Source: a virus
DNA: 47,065 nt
Virus record (IMG/VR): IMGVR_UViG_3300042691_025774
Location: 1 to 47,065 of that record
Reading direction: 5' to 3' (one strand)
The notes beneath the pieces were generated by a model. It saw only the letters and a list, made by a program, of their open reading frames with translations, was not told the origin of the DNA and ran no database searches. A program made the position numbers and the translations under genes. The stretch's first letter is position 1; the number at the start of each line of letters is the position of its first letter. Below are positions 27,341 through 36,328 of this stretch, piece after piece.

Positions 27341-30300
27341 TTACCCTCTAAATTCTTTTTTGAAATTGAACTCATCATCAGGTATTGATGTACTTTGCCA
27401 TAATTTCAAAAGTTTATTACCATCTGTTTGGTTTAATGGTTCCTGTTTTTTATATGATACTTTTCTTTCTTTATTTTTCAAGTCAGATTGATAATTAGTT
27501 TTTACTTTTTTGTAGAAATCACTATTATCTACAATTTCAAAAAAGTTATTAACAGTATTTTTTGATTCAATATATCTAGTTTGTAGGGATTTTATACCTA
27601 TGTTTTGTAACCCACTACTCCCAATAATAACAAAATTAAAAAAATCGTCCCATTTAGATCTATCGTCTGAAGTTTCAACAGCCGAATTAAGTTCATCTAA
27701 TATTTTACCGGTGTCGTCCAAAATTTCTTTACCAAATATCATAAAAAATCTATTTTCACTAGGTAAATAGTTCTCATCTTGAATGTTTAAATAAAGATCA
27801 AAAGTATAATCTTCATTATATGAAGTTACACCGTCAGGTGGTATTATTACAAACATTACATCATAAAAAGTTTGTATGTCATTTGCAATTTTTGCATAAT
27901 CACCCTTATATTCATCAAAAGTATTTGCATATGTTCCATCAACAACACCCGTAGTTTGTCCTGATAGTTCATATATAATTGGTGTATTTTTTTTATTTTT
28001 ATAACCGTCTCTTGCCCCTGAAACAAAATTAAGTTTATCAATTAAATTAACTAATTTTAATTCAGAATTTAATGATTGTTCATATGATTTTTTAATATTT
28101 AAAGTATAACCATCCTTTCTATTATCAATCATTTCTTTTATTTTCTTCTTAACATCTCTTATATCAGCATTTTTAAAATTTTGATCAAATACACCATATA
28201 GTAATGGGCATTTATCATTATCAACATCTTCTTTTGTCTTTGTAAATAAATCATCAACCTTTTGTTGTATACCAACAGGATACCCAAAGATCCTACCATT
28301 TGTTGATCCGGTAGTTATTATTTCCCCTTCTCTATATTTCACATCGGCACTAGATAAAACTATTCCACCATATAAAAAGTCCTCATTAACCTTTTTCAAA
28401 GCATCAAAAGTGGAGTTAAAATATTGTTCAACATTTCCAACTAATTCATTAAACACTGTTTTATATTCTATATCACCAGTGATTGTATTACCCGTTGGGT
28501 CAACCACTTGTGTTAATATTGTACCAATAGTTGTTTGCCCATTATTTTCGTCAGGTCTTGTTAAATCAGTAAGTATACCTAAAGAATCTTGTGCGATGTC
28601 AATTAATTCTGCTGTTAATTTTTTATCTACGGGTTCTGTTTCTTCAGCCCTTTCATCATAAACTTCAGTATTTGCATAATAGTTAAAAGAAAGTGCGTTT
28701 TGTAATTGTTCTATTGGTTGTTTTAATCCTTGTCCACCAATAAAATTAAAATTTAATGAAACATCAGCAATCATTGGTTGAACACCAATTCCCTCAGGAT
28801 TTAAATCAAATGGAACTTCATCATATTTTAGAGTTAAACTATCTATTATTACTTTGGTATGGAAAAAGTCCCCAATTCTTAATACACAAACAGGTGGTGC
28901 ACCAAACGCGGTGTTAAATGCATCTCCATAAACTAGTGTCGTTTGATTATTGTTTTTTTGAACTGCAGGTATAGTATCTCCAGGTCTCATACATTGTTGT
29001 AAAAACGTTAACCTTGAGTTTAACCCTTCAGGAGTAATGGAGTGAAATGCAGGATCAAAATGTCTTATTTTTTGTTTTATTCCATCGTAGATCATAGGTT
29101 CGTTTTCCTTAATCATTTCAAAATAATCCGATTCTGTAAGCAATTTTCGTAACAACCTTTTAACTATATCTTGTCTAGGTTGAGGTCTACTAGTGCTACT
29201 ACTTGACTGTGGTTGTCCGTTTGTTGCCGTTGGAGTTTGAGTTACAGGTGCGTTTTCTTCAGCAGCATTAGGTGAAGGAGCAACACTTGACGTATCTGTT
29301 TGAGTAGTGTTTGTTGAATTACTGTTAGGGTTTTCAATTTCTTTTATTACAATATTGGTCACTTGAACAGTTCTACAAGCCATAGCATTTACTGAATATA
29401 TTCCTGTTTGTTCGTTTGCATTATTACCTTTAAATTGTTTGTCACAATCGATTTTATTGTAATTTTTTTCACTAACATTTAAAGTTATAGCATCCCCTGC
29501 ACTTTTATCTACTATTTTTAATATCTTTTTATCGTTAATATATTTTTTTAAATCAACATCCGTTTCTAACCATTTCTTAATAGACTCAACTCTTCTTTTA
29601 CCTAATGTCTTATTTGCTGATTTACTACCCGTTGCAGATGCGCCGCCTGTAAGTTCTAAAGTTAATTCACTATTTCCTTGACTTAAAAACTCCTTAATGT
29701 TTATTTTTAATTCATTAAATTTGTCATAGTTAGAAACTATAAAACTTTTAAAATCACTAATACCGTTTTTAGTTGCATCAATATAGTTAACAAAAAAATC
29801 AACATCACCCTTATCGGCAGTAGTATCGTCTTGGTAATTTTCATTGTCGTAGTTCACAATAATGTTTTTCGCCTTAAAAGGATAATCACCATCAATTACA
29901 TTTAAATATGTATTATATAATGTATTATACTCAGTATCGTCTTCACCGCCAGGGACACTATCTTCAAAATACAACGCAACTTTATTAATATACTCCCCAA
30001 AATCTTTTGTGGTACCCCCACCTCCGACAGAGGATGATGACGTTTGAGTAGTGTTTGTTGGTGGTAGTTCAGATATTGCTTGATTAAACGTGTCGGTATT
30101 TTTTGTACTTAATATCACATCATAAACATCACTAATTGAAAACTGTGCATATTTTTTTAACAATTCATAAATGTCATATTTTAAACATCCCGCAAAAAAT
30201 GAATCTACAATTTTTGTTAATTTAGATTCTGGAGATGTTTTTGCTAACTCTTTATTCACAATAAGATTTAAAGTAGATGGATGATCTACCAAAATTTTCC

Positions 30301-33300
30301 AACTTAAACTTCCCGATCTAGATGTGTTACTATAGGTGTAGACAGGTTCAGTCCTACCTAAAAAAGTATGGTCAGTCCATTGAGTTTTAACACTTTCATC
30401 AAATGTTAAGTCGTACGGTGGGAACCACATTATCCTTCCACCATTAGGACCTATTTCACATGCCGGTAAATCTTCTACGGTAAAACCAGGTCTATTAGAT
30501 GAACGCCAAGCAAGGTTTTCTAAAGAAAACATATATTTTTTAACTCTTTTGTTTGTTTCATCTAAACTTGTTGAATCATTACCTTTCATTGGTGCAATAT
30601 TCAAGTTGTAAGTATTACTTAATACTGAGTTTTGAAATTTACGTATATTACCATCTGTTTTTTGTAGATCACTATAAAGGTAGTAAGGATTGTCTTTTGT
30701 AAAAACTCGACAATACTCATACCCAACCACTCCATTTTGATCCGTTGACCCCACCGAATTTGGTGTTGTATATCTAATAACTCTAGAACCTTTTGTTAAT
30801 TCTATATTTCCATCGTTAAAAACTTTACTAACTTGACTTATAGCATTTCCTACGTGTCTTTGTTTAAATATACCTTTAGCCTGTTCACCTTTCAGTACTA
30901 ATTGATTTGTAACATCTAATATTGAATCTGGTCTAAAACTATTAAAATCCCCAGCTAATGTACTTTGTAATCCAAGATTAAATGCCGGTCCTTGATCTGT
31001 TTCACCAAATACTTCGTTATTGTACCCAATTTTTTTATTAATAGTTCCACTATTTGAAGATCCCCAAGTAAACCCTCCAAAAATGGTTCCAGTGTCAGTA
31101 CCATTAGGATTATTTGCCCCGTCATAGTAACCTCTAGTTGTTAAACCAAAGAAGAATCTCTCACCAACACTTTGACCCTTATATGTCTCATAGTCAGCAC
31201 CTAATCCTCCGTGTCCAAAAACCGCAGCCTCTGTGTTATCACCATATCTATTTAATGGCTGTTGATCTATTGGTGTTATACTCTTTAAGAAAGTTTTTCT
31301 ATCCCCAACATAAAAAGATGGTTTTGGTGCCAAAAGATTTGGGTCTCTTAATGAGTTTAGTCTATAATCAGGTCTATATGAGTTATATGATAATTGCTGA
31401 AATAAAAGATCACTAGTTGCGTTAGAAGTGTTTGCTAAAAATAATTCAGACCCACTTTCAATATTTAAACTGGTTATTTTATTTATTGTCCCTAATGCCG
31501 ATCCCACAACAGCAGCTATTGGATTTTCCAATAACTGATTGACGAGTCGTTTTTTAGGATAATCAAAATATTCTCCAGGTATATAAGAATAAGGGGAATA
31601 AAGACCCGCAAGTTTTGCGGCAAAATTAATTCCCTGACCTAATAATAAATCGGGACTTGTAACTGAATAGTCTCTTGCCAATAATGGAATATTTCCTGAA
31701 ATTATACCGATAGCATTAAAAGGATCGGTATTTGGTTTTGCTGATATGTTTCCAGTATCAGTATTTATTGACGTATTAAAGGCGTTAACCCTACTTACGG
31801 TTTGTTGTAATAGTTCTAACGCAACTCTTGCTTTAAATTCTGTTTGTAATTTTTCAGCACCTAATTGAGCCAAACTTGAATCATTAGCAAGTGTACCATC
31901 ACTTCCTTGTGGATCGTTTTGAAGTAAAATATCATAAGGTGTATACTGAGAAGGAACAAATATAAATGTGGTGTTACTATCTGCGTAAGGTAAAAATGTT
32001 CTTTCTATTAGACTAGTAACATCCGTTATTGTTACTTCTTCATAATTACCATCACCATTTACATACTTATTATCACCATATGCTTCATTTTGTGATTGTT
32101 GTGAAGATAAAGATGGTGGAGACAAAGCGTAATCATATTGTCCTTGATTTGAGGTGGTTTGTAAATTTGAATTAATTATTGTGTTAATTTCATTTCCGTA
32201 CCCATTATCACTTTCAGGACCATATTCATTTGCAACATACAATTCATTTCTAATCTGATCGTTTGTTTTTGTTACGGTCATAGTTAATGGACCGTATTCA
32301 CCCTGATTAGAATTTGATATTAAATCAGTATATATGGTAGCATTAATTTGATTACCATAACCATTATCATCTTCAGGTCCAAACTCATTAACAACGTACA
32401 TATCATTTCTTGACTGATCCGCAGTTTTTGTAACGGTCAACGTTAAAGGTCCGTACTCCCCTTGATTGGATGAGGTTTGTAAGTTAGAATCTAATATACC
32501 ATTTATTTGATCTCCATAACCATTTGAACCATCAGGACCATATTCATTTAATACATAAAATATATTTCTTGATTGTTCAGTACTTCTTTGTAATGACCAA
32601 ATAATAGGTCCGTACTCACCATTATTAGATGTAGACTGTGAATTTTGGTTTATATTAACAGTATCACCATAACTCGTACTATTTGCAGGTCCATATGTGT
32701 TATTAGTATAAAGTATGACTTCTTGGAAATTTCCAATAGTTTCTAATTTAGATCCAATAGAGTCCGACACATCGTATTCACCTACGTTTGATGTTGATTG
32801 TAAATTTTGATTTATATCAACCGTATTACCATAACTATTAGTTCCTTGAGGACCATATAAGTTATTGGTGTATAATATCACCTCCTGTTGATTTCCTGCC
32901 AGTTCTAGCCTACTACCAATAGTATCTGTTATATCATATTCACCAATATTCGTATTAGTTTGAAAATTTTGATTAATATTTACGGTATCCCCATAACTTG
33001 TTTGGTTTTGTGGACCATATAAGTTATTCACATAAAGTAATGTTTCTTGGTTTTCCCCTTGAAGTTCTAATTTAGATCCTATAGATTTTGAAAAATCATA
33101 CACACCCTGATTTGTTTGGGTGTTTAAATTTAAATTAATGTTTACGATATTCCCATAAACCTCATCACCGTTAGTTGGACCATATTGGTTTTTATTATAA
33201 AGAATTTCTTCTTGGGTTTGACTAATAACGTCAATAGACGGTGAATCAATGACCGAATAATCAATTAGTGTGATATCACTAATGCCAGGTATGTCGGTTG

Positions 33301-33397
33301 ATGTAAACGATTGATTTACGTTATATGGTTTTAAGTTTCTAACCAATAACTTTTTTCTAAAATTCTCAGAAGAGTCAAATGATAATGGGCTTTCCAT
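27341..33397 (-). CDS. Giant tail/baseplate protein with seven N-terminal repeats and OmpA-like domain, 2018 aa
   Basis: Layout: unique N-terminus (1-65); seven ~53-aa repeats each with an (E/L/Q)YGP and later Y-G-(D/N)-x-(V/I)-N motif (66-421); a large structural region (430-1130) including a segment with R-I-M-W-F-P-P-Y-D-L and W-K-I-L-V-D-H-P; an OmpA-like fold (about 1140-1345; G-G-A-S-A-T-G, then N-K-T-L-G-K-R-R-V-E-S-I-K-K-W-L, and R-T-V-Q-V); a Ser/Thr/Pro/Gln-rich linker (about 1356-1409); and a C-terminal region with L-R-I-G-D-F-F-H-T-K-V-I-I-D-S-L. The OmpA-like part could contact peptidoglycan or be structural. A CTATTTATA box is 17 nt upstream of the ATG. Confidence 0.65.
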   Translation of the reverse strand: MESPLSFDSSENFRKKLLVRNLKPYNVNQSFTSTDIPGISDITLIDYSVIDSPSIDVISQTQEEILYNKNQYGPTNGDEVYGNIVNINLNLNTQTNQGVYDFSKSIGSKLELQGENQETLLYVNNLYGPQNQTSYGDTVNINQNFQTNTNIGEYDITDTIGSRLELAGNQQEVILYTNNLYGPQGTNSYGNTVDINQNLQSTSNVGEYDVSDSIGSKLETIGNFQEVILYTNNTYGPANSTSYGDTVNINQNSQSTSNNGEYGPIIWSLQRSTEQSRNIFYVLNEYGPDGSNGYGDQINGILDSNLQTSSNQGEYGPLTLTVTKTADQSRNDMYVVNEFGPEDDNGYGNQINATIYTDLISNSNQGEYGPLTMTVTKTNDQIRNELYVANEYGPESDNGYGNEINTIINSNLQTTSNQGQYDYALSPPSLSSQQSQNEAYGDNKYVNGDGNYEEVTITDVTSLIERTFLPYADSNTTFIFVPSQYTPYDILLQNDPQGSDGTLANDSSLAQLGAEKLQTEFKARVALELLQQTVSRVNAFNTSINTDTGNISAKPNTDPFNAIGIISGNIPLLARDYSVTSPDLLLGQGINFAAKLAGLYSPYSYIPGEYFDYPKKRLVNQLLENPIAAVVGSALGTINKITSLNIESGSELFLANTSNATSDLLFQQLSYNSYRPDYRLNSLRDPNLLAPKPSFYVGDRKTFLKSITPIDQQPLNRYGDNTEAAVFGHGGLGADYETYKGQSVGERFFFGLTTRGYYDGANNPNGTDTGTIFGGFTWGSSNSGTINKKIGYNNEVFGETDQGPAFNLGLQSTLAGDFNSFRPDSILDVTNQLVLKGEQAKGIFKQRHVGNAISQVSKVFNDGNIELTKGSRVIRYTTPNSVGSTDQNGVVGYEYCRVFTKDNPYYLYSDLQKTDGNIRKFQNSVLSNTYNLNIAPMKGNDSTSLDETNKRVKKYMFSLENLAWRSSNRPGFTVEDLPACEIGPNGGRIMWFPPYDLTFDESVKTQWTDHTFLGRTEPVYTYSNTSRSGSLSWKILVDHPSTLNLIVNKELAKTSPESKLTKIVDSFFAGCLKYDIYELLKKYAQFSISDVYDVILSTKNTDTFNQAISELPPTNTTQTSSSSVGGGGTTKDFGEYINKVALYFEDSVPGGEDDTEYNTLYNTYLNVIDGDYPFKAKNIIVNYDNENYQDDTTADKGDVDFFVNYIDATKNGISDFKSFIVSNYDKFNELKINIKEFLSQGNSELTLELTGGASATGSKSANKTLGKRRVESIKKWLETDVDLKKYINDKKILKIVDKSAGDAITLNVSEKNYNKIDCDKQFKGNNANEQTGIYSVNAMACRTVQVTNIVIKEIENPNSNSTNTTQTDTSSVAPSPNAAEENAPVTQTPTATNGQPQSSSSTSRPQPRQDIVKRLLRKLLTESDYFEMIKENEPMIYDGIKQKIRHFDPAFHSITPEGLNSRLTFLQQCMRPGDTIPAVQKNNNQTTLVYGDAFNTAFGAPPVCVLRIGDFFHTKVIIDSLTLKYDEVPFDLNPEGIGVQPMIADVSLNFNFIGGQGLKQPIEQLQNALSFNYYANTEVYDERAEETEPVDKKLTAELIDIAQDSLGILTDLTRPDENNGQTTIGTILTQVVDPTGNTITGDIEYKTVFNELVGNVEQYFNSTFDALKKVNEDFLYGGIVLSSADVKYREGEIITTGSTNGRIFGYPVGIQQKVDDLFTKTKEDVDNDKCPLLYGVFDQNFKNADIRDVKKKIKEMIDNRKDGYTLNIKKSYEQSLNSELKLVNLIDKLNFVSGARDGYKNKKNTPIIYELSGQTTGVVDGTYANTFDEYKGDYAKIANDIQTFYDVMFVIIPPDGVTSYNEDYTFDLYLNIQDENYLPSENRFFMIFGKEILDDTGKILDELNSAVETSDDRSKWDDFFNFVIIGSSGLQNIGIKSLQTRYIESKNTVNNFFEIVDNSDFYKKVKTNYQSDLKNKERKVSYKKQEPLNQTDGNKLLKLWQSTSIPDDEFNFKKEFRG
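32135..33202 (-). repeat. Seven coding repeats of about 53 aa (YGP repeats)
   Basis: YGP or FGP motifs occur at residues 72, 127, 181, 235, 286, 339 and 392 of the 2018-aa protein, spacing 51-55. Each unit also has Y-G-(N/D)-x-(V/I)-(N/D)-I followed by N-L/Q-x-T-(S/N)-x-x-G-x-Y-(D/G). Units 1-4 and units 5-7 form two subtypes (the latter share E-Y-G-P-L/I followed by T-K/Q-x-x-x-Q-x-R-N). The pattern fits growth by in-frame duplication. Confidence 0.85.
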
Positions 33398-33414
33398 TCA
33401 ATTTATATTTTTTA

Positions 33415-33423
33415 TATAAATAG
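33415..33423 (-). promoter_or_regulatory. Candidate late-promoter box CTATTTATA (2018-aa gene)
   Basis: Minus-strand CTATTTATA followed by TAAAAAATA in the gap after the tape measure stop, 17 nt before the ATG of the 2018-aa gene. Confidence 0.4.
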
Positions 33424-33437
33424 GTTGAATGGTATTT

Positions 33438-35363
33438 TTATTTAAGTTTAAAATTTAAAACTCCTTGTTTTTTCATTTCATCACTTAATTGATACATAAC
33501 TTTCATCATTTCATTTTTCAACATTGTTGGGTCTAATGAATTTGGTACTTTTGATGCATCTATGGTTATAGTGAATCCTCCTGATAAATTTTGTGTATTT
33601 GTAGTGTTAATATTAGTATTTGTAGTACTATTTGTCATTACTTCAGAAAGTTTTGTTGGTTTTTCACCTAAAGTATTTTGTAGTGTTGCACTTGTCATAT
33701 TTTTAAATGGATCTCCATATTCCTTTAATAACGATTCCGTCATTGGCCGTGATCCCCTTATTTCTTCTCTTGACATTTCAAAAGTTTTATCTAAATCGGG
33801 ACCAACCGCCACTTGATCTCCCACTATACCTTCATAAATTTTACCTTCAGACATAATTTTTGGAGCACTACCTGATCCAGGAAAAAATCCATCTTCTATT
33901 TTAACAATGGGGTTATTAAAAATTGCTCTTTGTAATAAAGCTATTATATTACCCATATCTTTTTCTAAATTACCATTATTAATATATTCACTAACTTTAG
34001 TCTGTGCCGTTTTTAAATACTCTAACACATCATTTACCGGTAATTTATCTTCAATTTTAGTTATAACATTTTTAGTTGCTTCCGCAAGTTTTGTCAGCGT
34101 TTCAACAGAACTTTTTCCTTGTTCAGGCGTAGCCTTTAAAATCAAAGCATCTCTAATTTGTATTAATGTATTATTTTGTCTTTCGGCGGAACTTAAAAAT
34201 TTCTCATTAAACGCATTTTGATTACCATCAGGTAAAGGCGTTTCTCCTTCTTGAGTCTTTTTTTTAAGTTCTTCAATTTGTTTTGAAGTTATTTCTGATG
34301 TTTTAACCCAATTATCAGTACCAGGAAGTTTAACTTCATATTTACCTTCCTTACCCATTGTCGATAATGATGCAACAAACTCCTTATCTTCTTCACTAAT
34401 ATTACCAGCCCATTTAGTTTTCCCAAGCGCATCCATTTTTTTAGCAGATTGTGTTGCGATACTAGCCAAATCTTCCACACTTTCACCCGTTTTTTCAGCA
34501 AGTATTCTTAACGCTTTCTGTCCTTCTCTAGAAATTTTAAATTCACCATTTTCGTCAAGTTCGGCAAAAGATGACGCAGATTTTGTAAGTTTTTCTCTTA
34601 ATTCTTCAACACTAGCACCCATATTTGAAAATGGGTCCCCAAATTGAGCGGCAAATTCTCCACCTAACATTTGCATTTCACTAGCAAATTCAATTGCATT
34701 ATCAGGATTCATAAAGTCATCATATAATTTAAAAGCAGATTCTATACCAACACCCAAACTTTGAGCCTTTGCAGCCATCTTTGTTAGTCCTTCAACACCA
34801 TCTTTAAATGTATATGCCGATGACTTTTTCACGTTTTCTTGAACTACTTTAGTGAGTTGTCCAGCGTTAACTCCATATTTTCTTGCAGATTCCCCAATAG
34901 TTCTAATCATTTTAACTGCAGCTAATTGAGATAATCCAATTTTATTAAACTCTCCCGCCATTTGAGCGACTTCCTTTGTTGATATTCCAAATTCTTTAGA
35001 AATTTTAATAGCGTTTACTATTACCTCATCCTGTATTGCAGGAACCTTTCCTGTTTGTGTAGCAAAGGCTTCTGCATAATCAATAACATCTTTTGTTGAA
35101 CCTCCGATTTTAACAGTTTGTTTATAAACATTCATCATAGATTTTTCTAATGATTGTGAATACCCCGCAATATTAGATGCAAGTGACCTACTTGTTTTAA
35201 CTGCCTGATCTTCTAATTCAGTAAAAAATGATTGGAAATAACCAATATCTAATGATGATTTTACGGCATTTTTAAACCCTTCAAGATATTTTTCATAACC
35301 AAAATTTTCTGTTCCGGAACCGGCATATCCCGCTTCAGGAGTTTCATCAGCAAATAATAACAT
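33438..35363 (-). CDS. Tape measure protein-like, 641 aa
   Basis: Sets tail length and fills the tube lumen. The sequence is almost wholly helical and Ala/Lys/Glu/Ser-rich. The region from about 60 to 300 has the pattern found in tape measure proteins of T4-like phages (A-E-A-F-A-T-Q-T-G-K-V, K-I-S-K-E-F-G-I-S-T-K-E-V-A-Q-M-A-G-E-F, M-L-G-G-E-F-A-A-Q-F-G-D-P-F). A Thr/Asn-rich stretch precedes a short beta/helical C-terminus. Length compares with 590 aa for T4 gp29. It lies directly downstream of the gp26-like gene and the overlapping chaperone candidate, the usual gene order for tape measures. Confidence 0.7.
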   Translation of the reverse strand: MLLFADETPEAGYAGSGTENFGYEKYLEGFKNAVKSSLDIGYFQSFFTELEDQAVKTSRSLASNIAGYSQSLEKSMMNVYKQTVKIGGSTKDVIDYAEAFATQTGKVPAIQDEVIVNAIKISKEFGISTKEVAQMAGEFNKIGLSQLAAVKMIRTIGESARKYGVNAGQLTKVVQENVKKSSAYTFKDGVEGLTKMAAKAQSLGVGIESAFKLYDDFMNPDNAIEFASEMQMLGGEFAAQFGDPFSNMGASVEELREKLTKSASSFAELDENGEFKISREGQKALRILAEKTGESVEDLASIATQSAKKMDALGKTKWAGNISEEDKEFVASLSTMGKEGKYEVKLPGTDNWVKTSEITSKQIEELKKKTQEGETPLPDGNQNAFNEKFLSSAERQNNTLIQIRDALILKATPEQGKSSVETLTKLAEATKNVITKIEDKLPVNDVLEYLKTAQTKVSEYINNGNLEKDMGNIIALLQRAIFNNPIVKIEDGFFPGSGSAPKIMSEGKIYEGIVGDQVAVGPDLDKTFEMSREEIRGSRPMTESLLKEYGDPFKNMTSATLQNTLGEKPTKLSEVMTNSTTNTNINTTNTQNLSGGFTITIDASKVPNSLDPTMLKNEMMKVMYQLSDEMKKQGVLNFKLK

Positions 35364-35378
35364 AAATTTCTATTTTAT

Positions 35379-35387
35379 AATAAATAG
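35379..35387 (-). promoter_or_regulatory. Candidate late-promoter box CTATTTATT (tape measure)
   Basis: Minus-strand CTATTTATT followed by ATAAAATA, 15 nt before the tape measure ATG, between the stop of the 57-aa ORF and the tape measure. Confidence 0.4.
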
Positions 35388-35401
35388 ATTGTTTTTTAGT
35401 T

Positions 35402-35575
35402 TTAAGAATTTTCTTCTATTAGTTTGTTAACGAAATATTTTCTCTCATAGGTCGGTATACGTAAGATATCAAAATATGAAAAATTTGCATATTTTGATAA
35501 ATAATAAATTTCGTCTAATAGATTTTTTTTGTAATTAGAAGAAAGGACGAAAAAATTCAGCCCCAAAAGCAACAT
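35402..35575 (-). CDS. Candidate tail-assembly chaperone ORF overlapping gp26-like gene, 57 aa
   Basis: A short frame overlaps the last 41 bases of the gp26-like gene and continues 130 bases beyond it to a TAA at 35402-35404. After the overlap it reads L-L-D-E-I-Y-Y-L-S-K-Y-A-N-F-S-Y-F-D-I-L, then I-P-T-Y-E-R-K-Y-F-V-N-K-L-I-E-E-N. This is the E-I-x-x-L-a-x-x-x-x-x-s-y-x-d-(i/v)-l-x-(m/i)-p-x-x-E-R-x-x-F pattern common in the C-terminal part of phage tail-assembly chaperones (lambda G-T type). It lies just before the tape measure. It could be made by re-initiation at the internal ATG 35573-35575 (AGGAG about 15 nt upstream), or as a gp26-fusion by a -2 or +1 frameshift; the gp26 frame carries a T6 run (GAA TTT TTT) in the overlap. 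Confidence 0.7.
   Translation of the reverse strand: MLLLGLNFFVLSSNYKKNLLDEIYYLSKYANFSYFDILRIPTYERKYFVNKLIEENS
35468..35498 (-). repeat. Perfect 11-bp inverted repeat inside the 57-aa ORF
   Basis: Arms ATCAAAATATG (35468-35478) and CATATTTTGAT (35488-35498) are exact reverse complements around a 9-nt loop. The stem is AT-rich. It lies roughly 40 nt after the gp26-like stop on the transcript. Confidence 0.6.
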
Positions 35576-36287
35576 CAATAGTTACTTTTTCTCCTGACGG
35601 GGCTATAATAGTTCTTTCTAAATCCAATTTAGGTTCGCATTTTGACATGGTATTTCTTATGTGTTTTGAATCTGCAATCGGCATTTGATACACAAATCTT
35701 ACAATTTTTTCTCTATCCCTATCCCCATCTAATTCTATAATTTGTTTCTCCAATCTTTTTGTTACAACAGGTACTGTCATATTTGGTGGATATGATTCTC
35801 TTAATTTGTCTAACTCTTTTTGGTCACCTAAATTTAAAATCCTACATTTAACAACAGATCCACTTTTTGGTAAGTTAATAGTAAACAACCCGTCTTCACT
35901 TGGTTCCAATTCAGGTTTAATATAATTTAACTCATCTAAAAGAATTGTTTGTTCAAAATCCCTACTTGTTGCAGGATCTTTAATTTTAAAGATATAATCA
36001 GACCCAAAAGAAGTGTTTCTTAAAAAGATAAGAATTGCTTGAACATCAACATCAATTAATTGGTTTATGTCAAATCCAGGTTCATAAATTTTATTTCTTA
36101 AAAGTGTATTTATCAGTCCGTCTTTTGTTTGATTTGGAGATAACAACACGTTTTCATCCTCCGCAGTTAAATACCCAACCTTTATTGATTCTTTTTTTTG
36201 TGTATAAAACTTACCTTTTGATGGTAACGAAACCACGTCGTGTGGTAATGAAAACATTTCTTGTCCATAAATTGATGCGTCGCTCAT
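35535..36287 (-). CDS. gp26-like baseplate hub assembly protein, 250 aa
   Basis: The N-terminal part (V-V-S-L-P-S-K-G-K-F-Y at about 18-28, then V-G-Y-L-T-A-E-D-E-N-V-L-L-S-P and L-L-R-N-K-I-Y-E-P-G-F-D-I-N-Q-L) matches the pattern of T4 gp26-type proteins (T4 baseplate family). In T4, gp26 is needed for hub assembly but has not been found in solved baseplates, so an assembly-chaperone role is plausible. The C-terminus ends A-E-F-F-R-P-F-F. It lies between tail tube and tape measure, and its 3' end overlaps the 57-aa chaperone candidate in another frame. Confidence 0.7.
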   Translation of the reverse strand: MSDASIYGQEMFSLPHDVVSLPSKGKFYTQKKESIKVGYLTAEDENVLLSPNQTKDGLINTLLRNKIYEPGFDINQLIDVDVQAILIFLRNTSFGSDYIFKIKDPATSRDFEQTILLDELNYIKPELEPSEDGLFTINLPKSGSVVKCRILNLGDQKELDKLRESYPPNMTVPVVTKRLEKQIIELDGDRDREKIVRFVYQMPIADSKHIRNTMSKCEPKLDLERTIIAPSGEKVTIDVAFGAEFFRPFF

Positions 36288-36328
36288 AGTTTTTATTTTA
36301 AAAATAATTTATTTAAAAGGTATGTAAA

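Noticed and set aside
31138-31416. Plus-strand open frame of 92 aa inside the 2018-aa gene
   Set aside because: Antisense shadow of a continuous structural gene; no start context and no recognisable motif.
32135-33202. Regular repeats considered as a CRISPR array
   Set aside because: The repeats are long, diverged and in frame inside one protein; there are no short identical repeats with unique spacers.
33394-33432. Inverted repeat CCATTCAA…TTGAATGG around the start of the 2018-aa gene
   Set aside because: Only eight pairs with a 23-nt loop in AT-rich sequence, no T-tract; likely chance, though it spans the start codon.
33907-34221. Plus-strand open frame of 104 aa inside the tape measure gene
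   Set aside because: Antisense shadow; the tape measure frame is continuous and has a clear family pattern.
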